The notes below the pieces were generated by a model, which was not told the DNA's origin, did not search any database, and worked only from the letters and a program-made list of their open reading frames with translations. A stretch of DNA of 64,000 nucleotides, taken from assembly GCA_024663395.1 (NCBI GenBank), contig JANFAH010000014.1:558001-622000 (forward strand), read 5' to 3'. Each line of letters starts with the position of its first letter. The stretch's first letter is position 1. Origin of the DNA: Pisolithus tinctorius (taxonomy: Eukaryota; Basidiomycota; Agaricomycetes; Boletales; Pisolithaceae). Below are positions 55,204 to 64,000 of the stretch, in pieces. The position numbers and the translations under genes were made by a program.

Positions 55204-56877
55204 TCAATTGTAATGTTTGACGACCACACCATTAATGATCTCCTCCTCGACTCCCTTGTCTTTACTTGATCTGAGTTCGGTTCGACCATACCCATTCGCT
55301 CGTCTTCGCCACTTTAACATTGCTGGAGCAACGCTATTCTCGCAACAAGAGCTGATCCCGACCCTCTTCAAGATAGGGGACTCATACAACGGCACCAACT
55401 TGACATCGCCGTTGGTCATGGCAACATACAAAGCGCCTAGACGAGTCTATTGTTGTTGATCCGGGTGAGGTTGGACAATACGATGGATGGTCCCCATGTA
55501 ATACCAACCCGTGAAGAAGTCTATCGCGTCGCCGGCATCCACGATCTGTTAAACGACACATAAGAGAAGTTTTACTCGCAGATCAGTCAACACTCTCCAA
55601 TTAAAAAAAAAAAAAATCAAGTAATAAAATCAGGTCTTACGAGAGCGTTTTCGACATGCTTGACTCAACGCCATATGCTGTCCTTGCCGAGAATTTGCAA
55701 TACCGCGACTGGTTGGCTCCACAGAATCATTATGCTTCCAGAATCTAAAACGGACCGCAGATGCAGTGGGCAAACGTTAGTGTCAGCCAATATACAGACG
55801 TAGAATGGCTTTCGAAAGACCTGTATGTCCCTTGAACCAAACATTGTTTATTTTCTCTTCATCCTCCGCAGAGCGGAGATAACTGAAAGGCGAGATGCAT
55901 GTTGAGCTGATTATGGTATACAAAAGATGCACCAACAGATTGACTATTTGATAAATTTGACTGTGAACGATGTGAGCCTGAGTTGATACTCCTAACCTCT
56001 ACGTACTGAAAGCCTCTCCAAGGCCATTGCAATTATAGAGTTTGACCAATGCATCTTCAGGAAGTTCCAGGCTTAGTGCAATGAGCTTAGTGCAATGAGT
56101 CTGCACGCCACCAGCGAAAAAGAAAAAGCATTTGACAGATTGCGCTGACGGACCTCGGGACGGCAAATAGAACGTTGGTGTGATTGAACCGAGCAAACTC
56201 CTCGACCTCGGGGAAGGTCGTAATGCTTCAGGATGACCTTGTTTGTGGACGTCTCGATCTACTCCAGAAAAAGATGAGTCATGGAGGCTATCTACCAGGA
56301 CGACTTTGAGTAGTACTTACTGTTGATAAACTCGATATGGTCACGGACAACAGCGTCAATATGCTATATAATCCGTTCGGTTAACACGAGAACGTTGGGA
56401 GGAGACATATCATTGGAAAATGTACCCAATGTTGTCGTAGTTTATATGCCCGGTACCAACCAGTCTCTTGATCTATGTCGGCATACAGGCGTTTCTCCTC
56501 GTCGCTCACGCAGGAAAATGGTACATCAGTGATATCAAACATGCGATCTGTCTTTTCAGAAGGGGCAAGAACAGGTTTCCAATCACAGCGCCACAGAGTC
56601 AAACTCACCTGAGCTTGTGAATATCCGTGGTTGACGATGTAGAAGAACCCATGGGTAAGTAGTGCATCCCGAACTTGAGATGCAAGTGTGGCGCGGCATT
56701 GCGCGCTCTCCATCTTGGATAGATTAATCGTAGGAAGATCGGCATAGTCCACTGCCGCATCACCACATTATAGTGATGTCAGCCAGTCTCGTACGATAGA
56801 GAGCGCAGTTCACAATCGGCATTTGTGGGAGGTGCCGCATTGTAGTGGGGAACTGGAGGCGAAGCAGTGACTGACAT
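54905..56877. repeat. Segmental duplication, copy B
   Basis: Same orientation as 51766-53657; many substitutions and small indels, so older than the LTR insertion. Confidence 0.8.
55204..56877 (-). pseudogene. 2-oxoglutarate/Fe(II) dioxygenase, copy B (inactivated)
   Basis: Homologous exon for exon to copy A, from the ATG at 56877 to the stop at 55204. The donor after YSQAQ is a normal GTGAGT. Lesions: TGA at 55665-55667 (a Trp codon in copy A) and TAG at 55447-55449 (TAC in copy A). The triad-coding text is otherwise retained. A 13-A run lies in an intron near 55604. Dead by sequence. Confidence 0.8.
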
Positions 56878-57284
56878 GTTGAAAGGTCGAGAGCAAGAGA
56901 GGAGTGGAGTAAGGAATCTGTGGGCATTATTCGCCTCAGAACAATGCATACTTAATCGCATCGTGATGGGAACTGTCACACACCTGCGAGACCCGCACTA
57001 CGCGTGCACACTACGAAACTTCATGAGTAGGCAAGCCTCGGGAGCGAGTATCTCCAATGAGTACCCGCGCGGTGGTACAGAAGAGGACCTATCTCTGTTG
57101 TGTCCTGAGGCTTCATGCCAAGTATGAGTTTCACTGTCTACAGCGAGGTAATGGAATGGAGACAAAGGGTATTCAACCCCACGAAGGTGTCATAATACGT
57201 CGAATAAGATACAATTGCACTCCAGCGTGCCTGTTGAGGATTGAAGGTCAGAGGAAGCTAGTTGTTCCAGATGCGAGAAACGCA
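56878..57284. other. Intergenic
   Basis: Upstream region of oxygenase copy B and 3' flank of the RidA gene. Short plus-strand frames have no motif. Confidence 0.4.
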
Positions 57285-57680
57285 CTAGAGCGATACTACG
57301 GCGTCGGCCTCGATCTCAACACGCATGTCCGGGGACACAAACTTCGCCCCCAGAATCATAGTGGCTGTAGGCTCAACGTCTTTCAATTCCTCCTTCAACG
57401 CACGGGCGACTTCAGTAGCATCGCTCTCGTGAGTCACAAACATCCGAACCCGGACAATGTCAGCCTTGTTCCCACCTACGGACTCCACGGCCACCCCGAG
57501 CTCCTTGAGCGCCTTGAGGGCTTGGCGATAAGCAGAGGAAGGATGGTCGACTTTCCCGGTGGTGAGGTCAACGGCGGTTGTGCCGGACACGAAGATGAAG
57601 GGACCCTTTCTGAGGGCTCTGCAGTACCCAAAAGCCTTCTCGTATGGATTGGAAGTCCTGTACCTCTGTACCGTGTCCAT
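57285..57680 (-). CDS. RidA / YjgF-YER057c-UK114 family protein
   Basis: 131 aa, one exon, ATG at 57680 (MDTVQRYRTSNPYEKAFGYC). Family features: GPFIFVSGTTAVD, RQALKALKELGVAVESVGGN, IVRVRMFVTHESDATEVARA, and PTATMILGAKFVSPDMRVEI with the near-terminal VEIEADAVV. RidA proteins are trimers that hydrolyse reactive enamine/imine intermediates from pyridoxal-phosphate enzymes; the conserved Arg of the active-site region (VRVRMF / RVEIEA) is present. Length matches the family. Single-exon structure is unusual among its neighbours. Confidence 0.85.
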   Translation of the reverse strand: MDTVQRYRTSNPYEKAFGYCRALRKGPFIFVSGTTAVDLTTGKVDHPSSAYRQALKALKELGVAVESVGGNKADIVRVRMFVTHESDATEVARALKEELKDVEPTATMILGAKFVSPDMRVEIEADAVVSL

Positions 57681-58541
57681 CCCTGATAGCAACGAATAAT
57701 GACAGCAACCTAGACCAAGTTTCCACGGAAAATCACCGAGGTCGGATCTTCCGAGTCATCCCGTCAAATGGTCACTGGCACGCTTCAGCGTGCCTGTCGG
57801 CCGCCAGGAAATGGGCCTAACGCCCAGCGTTCAATGCTTAAATGACGAGTTCGAGTTGTGGGTTAGCTAGTTCCGCCCAGGAGGACACATGGGCGGAACC
57901 AGCTTGTGTACCATTGAACAAGAAGTCGGGGCAACTACCTTGCAGCCACTACTCAACAGCCAGCCATTGGCTCAACTTGCCTCATTTCTACATGCAAAAA
58001 CTATTCCGCAGATTGAGAACCGGGAAACCAATGCCGGTAAACAGCCAGGCTTGACGTCGTAACGTTGATCGCTGATTGACAACTGCACTGCATTTTGGTG
58101 GATACTTGACTTGCGCGCCTCATATGCACATGCATTGTCGTCAACGCTGATGCTGGCGCCTGATGTCGCCCGATAGTCTGACCATGAGCTGACCCTAGCT
58201 GGGGCAGCCATAACTCCAAAGACGGGTGTGAAGGGCAGCTGCCATGACAGCCTCCACTGAATTTTGATGCACAACCTGATCGGCTGTACACTTTCTCCCT
58301 CATATCATACTGGCGATTATACGATGTCAGGTCCACTGCACAGCTTTATTCGAGGTGTGTGTCGTATATAAATCCCTCCTTTGCTACGCTGATCTCTTCG
58401 CTGGTGCTAGTCCATCACCATTTCTTTCTCCTTTCGCTCGTTCGCGTCACTCTTTGTCCACTGCGCTCTGGTAGCGCAGCTTACGAACTTTTGCAATTTA
58501 CGGCTGGCGACTAGACTCCTTGGCAGAAATACACTCCAATC
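57681..58541. other. Intergenic / promoter of the RTA1-like gene
   Basis: No gene recognised in 860 bp. A TATA box is at 58365. Confidence 0.45.
58365..58372 (+). promoter_or_regulatory. TATA box of the RTA1-like gene
   Basis: TATATAAA, 177 bases before the ATG at 58542. Confidence 0.5.
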
Positions 58542-59960
58542 ATGAACACGGCTTGGACTTCTTTGATGACTGGGTATCGGATAATATTTTCTGCTAGGCT
58601 GTCGTTAACCACTACTATTGGCTCGCGTGTCCAGTCCTGACTTAGCAGGTAATACTGGAATTGGTCCCTATAACTACGTTCCATCCCGAGATGTCGGTAT
58701 TGCGTTCGTCACCTTGTTTGCAATATCTACACGTAAGTTATACACACATGCCATCAAAACGAGCTTATACTCACTGCCTCAGTTGCCCACATCGTCCAAG
58801 CTGTGCGGTTCCGCATGTGGTGGCTCTTCCCGACAGCCGTATTTTGTGGAGTGTCAGAGCTGGTTGGATGGAGCGCAAGGTTATACTCCAGCGGTCATCC
58901 CCGTGCGCTCGTTCCTTTTGAAATACAGTGCGCATTCTTTGTACTTGCGGTGATTCCTGACATCTTCCTCGCCAAATTCTAGAATATCCGCCACTATTAC
59001 TGGTCCAACACCCTTGATAGCAGCCAACTTCGTGATCCTGGAGTATATCATCAAGGCTCTTGGTCCCCGTTACAGTAGGCTGAGCCCCAAGATGTGTACG
59101 TATACACTTCCGTCCACCTACCAGCGCCTTGTTTGAAGTCGTATTTTGCAGACACAATATTATTCTGCTCGAGCGTGCGTTCCCAAGAATTACTGTATGT
59201 GCTACAGTTTGCCTAAAAGTATTATCTAGGACGCCATCTCTTTGACTATTCAAGGTGTCGGAGGTGCTTTGGCAGCAATGGCCGCTGGTAACGGAAAGAA
59301 CCCCACTACTGTAAGTTGCGTCGTGGCTCTCATTCCTCCGTTGTTCACCTTCCTTGGCAGGGTGGCAATGTCATACTCATCGGTATCATCATGCAAATGG
59401 GTTCGTCCCCGCGCACTATCTTTGTCGTTGTAATTTAACGGGACGTCTATCGACCAGTCGCCATCACGCTTTTTGTTATCTTTTCGAGCGAATTCCTTCT
59501 CCGTTACGCATATGACCAGCCGCTCAAGCCACCTGCTGACGATTTGGAGCGTCACCAATCTATTGCATATAAGCTTGGAATGGACCCACGTATAAAGATA
59601 TCATTGTATGCGATGGGATTCAACACGACTTGCTTATTCATCCGGTAATACTCCGTGCTCTCATTACTATCGCGCCTAGTGACTGATCTATCACTCTTCG
59701 CCAGGGCTGTCTACCGGACCGTGGAATTGATAGACGGGTGGAATGGACGGATTATATCCACACAGTTATATTTCAGTGCGTTTGGCACTTTGAATGGTTA
59801 TCCGCTTTTTAGCTAACGGGTCTATATAGATGTCCTGGATGGTGGCATGGTCGTCCTCGCTATCTTTACGCTTAATATATTCCACCCAGGGTTCCTTATT
59901 CTCCCCATTCGGCACCGTTTCTACTCTCTAGATGCGACACCTTGGTGTGGGAAGGCATAG
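58542..59960 (+). CDS. RTA1-like seven-helix membrane protein
   Basis: ATG at 58542; the first intron (58575-58634) joins MNTAWTSLMTG to PDLAGNTGIGPYNYVPSRDV. Later exons: AIST|LAHIVQAVRFRMWWLFPTAV, GVSELVGWSARLYSS, ATITGPTPLIAANFVILEYI, GPRYSRLSPKM, LTIQGVGGALAAMAAGNGKN, GNVILIGIIMQM, YDQPLKPPADDLERHQ, LFIRAVYRTVELIDGWNGRI and VLDGGMVVLAIFTLNIFHPG. ELVGW, GG-AA and RAVYR-E--GW are the hallmarks of the RTA1 domain (yeast Rta1/Rsb1, lipid translocation and stress resistance). At least seven introns of about 50-60 bp. The frame reads through all exons I checked. Confidence 0.8.
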
Positions 59961-60085
59961 GAAGCCTTGGTTTGATATGATTATGCGTGATAGTCCACTT
60001 GTCGCTATACATATTATCCGACGAGTGCGGGAGACCTCAAGTAGGGAATGAGATCAGATGTGATTCTCAATCACCAAATATGGTG

Positions 60086-60418
60086 TCAGCAAGATAACGA
60101 GTGAATGAGCAGCTCAGCACGACTCTGCACATCGACACGATGGTAGTAATGCCAGCACAGTAACCACACACTGTGGCTAAGCAAGGTCTCCACTATGATG
60201 ATCGCAAACTCTCTGGCGAGTAGCGAGATTCGGTATTCCCGCCCTGGAATCTGGACTCTGGATGGATCGGGCTTCTTAGCTTTGATACGGAAGTATCTAG
60301 TAGCAAACACTGCAAGGAAGAGCGAAGGCGCATAGCCCACCATAAATTGACCGAAAAGTTCGACCACATCGAATGTTGCTAACGTCGAGCATCGGTCATC
60401 AAGGGAAATCTGTTGCAT
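60086..60418 (-). other. Small open frame with hydrophobic segments, unknown
   Basis: 110 codons from the ATG at 60418. Two hydrophobic stretches (FMVGYAPSLFLAVFATRYF; FAIIIVETLLSHSVWLLCWH) separated by a basic segment suggest membrane helices. No family recognised; it could be one exon of a larger gene. Convergent with the RTA1-like gene, 125 bp away. Confidence 0.35.
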
Positions 60419-60639
60419 TAGTAATGAAATAAAGGGGAAAGAAGGATTGGAAATTTAGTCTGCACACAGGAACCAAGCACTTCACCTTCTTGCACTTGCG
60501 TGGCCCGCAGCACTCGAAAGCATTGCCTTTTCGCCTAGAATTTGAGTTATGTAAGTAGTTTACATCGCAGTGTATGGAGCTACGGTGGGGAGTCTCGATC
60601 TCGATTTGGGATCGAGGTCTGTTTCGACGCGGCTAGCAG

Positions 60640-61700
60640 ACGTTGAACCCCGATTACCACTACCACGCTAGGACGGCTTCCTGGTTAGCGCACTTGGGCA
60701 CTGTCCAGCTGAGATCAACGTGCATGAACCTAATTTTGGGTTGGCAGGGAGGCATACCGTCTGAGGCACGGTATGCGAAAATGAACTTTACGAAGGCCAG
60801 AAGGCGGCTTACCTGTCTGAAATCAACGAGCATATGATTGGTCTCACCGTGGAGTTCTCTAGGTAATCAGGATTGTAGATTCAGCCTGTAGATGATGCAC
60901 GTCAAACGGAGGCACGACTTGTGAAATGAGTGTCATGTGTAGCACATATCTCGTCTCTGCGGGTTTCTTCGTTGGCAGCCCGTGCCAACCCAGTCAGTTA
61001 GTTATTCTGTGAACACGAACATCTACTCAATTCCGAGATTTCTTGGATATGTCGTGAGTGGATGAAAGGGGTGTGGTCGTAGCACCTCATAGGTTCCATG
61101 CTACCCAAAGTGCGAGAAATGCCAACTTGGGTCTAACGCCCAGGAGCGAACACAGCCCGTCCACCGTCTTTGGTACGTCCGAATCAAAGTTATTGCGTAG
61201 TCGTTGAGCTGCTTGCTTAATATATCCGTCACATCTTTAGCACATGATCCCAAAGAAGCCGGTAACATGCGGCGTCTTCAGAAAGTGACTCACCTACTGC
61301 CGTACGTACTCTCGTCACTGCGGTATGCATGACTTCGTCCTTTGTCTGCGACGAAAGCATTAGCGAAATAAGAGTAGCAAAGCACTTGTTCTTCTTTTGA
61401 GGTAAGCAACCAGAAAGTGGTTCACACAGGACGTAGCTGGGCAGCTAGGACGCGATGGACGGACGTACCATCGGGTCTGGCTCCATCCACCACGCCGCCT
61501 GGTCACAGGCCGTCGTATCCACCGGGGCGGTTACCCATAAACGCATTTCTTTGACTGCATCGTATGCCTCTCTCCATCTCTCCAAGGTCGGATGAGGTGC
61601 TTCTAAGTTCTGAGGTATCACTTTAGGTTCCCTGGGTGATCTGGACTTCGTCTCCGTCATAGCATTTGGTGTCAGTCTTCACAGTCACCCTCTCTTTTTG
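60640..61700 (-). pseudogene. Endonuclease III (NTH1-like DNA glycosylase) pseudogene
   Basis: Exon pieces in order: PKVIPQNLEAPHPTLERWRE; FATLISLMLSSQTKDEVMHT; YIKQAAQRLRNNFDSDVPKT; the helix-hairpin-helix KTVDGLCSLLGVRPKLAFLA (family: LPGVGPK); VDVRVHRITN*LGWHGLPTK with the catalytic Asp kept but TGA at 60994-60996 where the family has Arg (CGA to TGA); LNLQS*LPRELHGETNHMLV with a second stop in place of Trp; and TVCLPANPKLGSCTL...GQC, an iron-sulfur loop that has lost one of its four Cys. The enzyme removes oxidised pyrimidines. Clearly inactive; an intact gene may exist elsewhere. Confidence 0.8.
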
Positions 61701-62412
61701 GCTGCTGTGGGAACACTTCATCCGAATCATCTTGGTCGTTAAGTCCTGCGCTTCCCGTTTCACGTCGTAGATGGTCCCAGTGAGTCGTGTGCCTCGTAGA
61801 GTGTCACCGCTTGATATGGACTTGACTTGACTTGACTAACAGCTTTGTTGCACTCCCGTCATGCAGACGACAAATGAAATGCCAAAACGGGAAAATAGTT
61901 GCAACGCCGCTGTCTCTAACCAGACAACAAACTCACCACGAGCGACGCACTTGATTCGAACTTTGCTGACTGGAATCCTTACCATTGTCGGGAATATTAG
62001 GAGGCCGTTTTCATTTCATGCCGCTCTATTCCTCTTCCAACCGATATGTTATGTGAAAGAACCGAGTGGAAATACGCTGATTTGTACAAATTTATCAATA
62101 GATGCGCACCTTGTGATCTCTTCCGAGTTGGCTCAGATTCCCCTCTGCAAGGCGGCCGATCAAAGGGTTTCGGTGAACTGCATGATTCCCGGTAAATTTT
62201 TTTGTCCTGTCTCCACGACGGCATCAATGTTTGTTTTTGAGGGAATACCTGTGTGTCGCCGCTATATTTCTGATGCATGATAGGTTGACGCTATCTCCCA
62301 TTGCCGCGCATGGCCCCATACGGATTAGATACTGGACACTCAGCCAGATTACTTATAGGGCTGCACCCTACTCGAAACTAGGTACACCTTCGGGTCCCCC
62401 GTTGGAGGCACC
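61701..62412. other. Intergenic
   Basis: A 139-codon plus frame (61861-62280) has no recognised motif. A (TTGAC)n-like run lies at 61818-61838. Contains the presumed promoter of the carboxypeptidase gene. Confidence 0.4.
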
Positions 62413-64000
62413 ATGCGAATTACACCCCTGATTTTGCCCAGTCTTATCACGGCGCTCGCGAGCGCCGCTTTCGCCAAGACCAGCATTATTGGCCGAGACG
62501 CTGGATCATCATATGTCCAGTTTACCTCCACCAAGTTCAATGGCACAGACCTGCGCTATGTCATGGACTCTGGTATCTGTGAGACTACGCCGAACGTAAC
62601 ACAGTATTCTGGATATGTTGAGGTGGGGAAGAATATGTCCATGGTAAAGTTCGACTTCCTTGTTGGCATGACGGGTCCATGGCTGACGTTGACACAGTGG
62701 TTTTGGTTCTTTGAGGCACGCAACTCGCCCGAGACGGCACCTTTCACTCTCTGGTGGGGCACTCTGTTCCGTTGGTTCACAAGTGCTGACACGCCGACTG
62801 CAACTTAGGTTAAATGGTGGGCCAGGATGTTCGTCCATGATAGGTCTTTTCCAAGGTAAAAGGTACTGGAAAGCAGTACTACTGTGGAGTGCTGAAGGTT
62901 TTTCCTCAGAAAACGGGCCTTGCAAGGTCAATCCAGATGGGGAAACGACCTATCTAAACCCGTACAGGTGATGTGCCAAGTCGCCGTTTAAGCGGTAACG
63001 TGTTGCTGAGTAATTGTCCTCTGAAGTTGGAACAACGTGAGCAATAGTACGTATAATTAGACCCAGTGCACGCTGATATCAAGGTATCTCAAACTTCTTT
63101 TCTCCGAAGTGATCTATATCGATCAGCCTATCGGAACGGGCTTCTCCTATGGCACGGACGCAGTGAACAGTACGGAGGCGGCGGCACCTTTCGTCTGGCA
63201 GGCTTTCCAAGTCCTCTTTGAGAGTCAAGCGTTTGCCAAGTATAGCAGTCGCGAGTACGCGTCTTCTGTCCGACCGGCCTTGATGATGTCTGGAAGTAAA
63301 CATTCACCGTCAGGTTCGTGTTTGCAACTGAGAGTTATGGCGGTCATTATGGCCCTGCTTTTGTCACCTATTTCGACCAGCAAAATGCAAAGATCGTGGA
63401 TGGCACTCTTGACGCAGAGTCAATCGCAGTCACTGCGTTATTGATCAACGAGTAAGTATTTTGCGATCGTCCAAACCCCAACTTAAACTCTTTAGTGGAT
63501 GGATGGATCCTCTGATTCAAAACATTGCTTACTACACGTTTGCGGAGAATGCCCCTGGATACGGGCAACTCCTTTCGGACGCAGTTTTGGCAAACATCTC
63601 CCAAGCCCTGTGGGGTGAAGGCGGCTGCGTGCAACAAGAGCAAGCTTGCTACGCTGCTGAAAATTCCACCGCCTCGGATTCGGTTTGCCTCAGTGCCGAC
63701 AACTACTGTGTATGTACTTCACTAGTTCCATTATGATGACCTCACTTAGAACCGGACTATAGGAGAACTACGTGTTGACTGCGGCCATTGGTGACTATGA
63801 TCCGTATGACCTCCGTCAGAACTCTTCAGCCCTATTTCCCCCTGAATACTACGTCAAGTACCTCTCAATTGAGAGTGTGAGAATGCAGATTGGTGCCGAG
63901 ACTATTTATAAAGAATGTCCAAACAGGCCATATTATGAGATTATTAATACTGGTGATGTGAGGGTGCTAGTGATACGGGCCCGAATCGTTAAGCTCATTA
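62413..64000 (+). CDS. Secreted S10 serine carboxypeptidase (3' end outside window)
   Basis: ATG at 62413. Signal peptide [21 protein letters not shown]. Exons then read [31 protein letters not shown] (intron GTGGGG...TTAG), [60 protein letters not shown] with the catalytic Ser in [48 protein letters not shown] and [20 protein letters not shown]. The catalytic Asp and His lie beyond the window end. Several N-x-S/T sites fit secretion. It removes C-terminal residues from peptides at acid pH in this family. The frame is intact through at least seven short introns. Confidence 0.85.

Noticed and set aside
60600..60700. Possible tRNA gene in the GC-richer patch near 60620
   Set aside because: No A-box/B-box pair or cloverleaf could be made; part of it is the NTH1 pseudogene's last exon.

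Overview
The window looks like nuclear DNA of a mushroom-forming basidiomycete (Agaricomycetes). Genes are broken by many short introns of about 45-80 bp with GTRNGT donors, CTRAC-like branch sites and YAG acceptors. Several families recognised here are typical of or expanded in that class: Clp1-like, DUF6589, Tnp2/CACTA, a protein with a histone-H3-like start, RTA1-like and fungal BTB proteins. The species cannot be named from the sequence. No rRNA, tRNA or CRISPR array was seen.

About 1-43 kb is an accessory, transposon-rich half. It holds: a gene whose product begins like the histone H3 tail (1-1518, minus); a dead Tc1/mariner copy; a membrane coiled-coil gene; a near-identical 1.65-kb inverted repeat (5.39-7.04 kb and 21.74-23.38 kb) carrying pieces of a chs5-like gene and a Ser/His-rich gene around a minisatellite; a RING gene; a terminal-inverted-repeat element enclosing a DUF6589 remnant (11.14-12.52 kb); a 601-bp TIR element with TA duplications; a WD40 gene with membrane helices; two separate Helitron helicase remnants; an MFS pseudogene; and a chitin deacetylase pseudogene that appears to sit inside a split copy of the 601-bp element.

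From 27,291 to 30,399 there is not one CpG dinucleotide in about 3.1 kb. This stretch contains a Helitron helicase remnant and a zinc-finger-type ORF, and it ends abruptly inside a Tnp2 (CACTA) transposase gene. Next comes a structurally complete Ty3/gypsy chromovirus (33,086-38,936). Its two 394-bp LTRs differ at one base, it has a 5-bp target duplication, a likely -1 gag-pol frameshift site and a likely self-primer. It interrupts a minus-strand gene in an exon; the reading frame is continuous across the empty site.

About 43-64 kb is gene-dense and conserved: an NT-C2 (EEIG1/EHBP1-like) protein, a Clp1-like regulator of sexual development, a SET-domain protein, a DUF3712/Tag1-like membrane protein, a BTB protein between two copies of a 2-oxoglutarate/Fe(II) oxygenase gene (one with a lost splice donor, the other with stop codons), RidA, an RTA1-like membrane protein, an endonuclease III pseudogene and the start of a secreted S10 serine carboxypeptidase. 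These do not form one pathway; the half reads as ordinary core genome with local duplication and decay.
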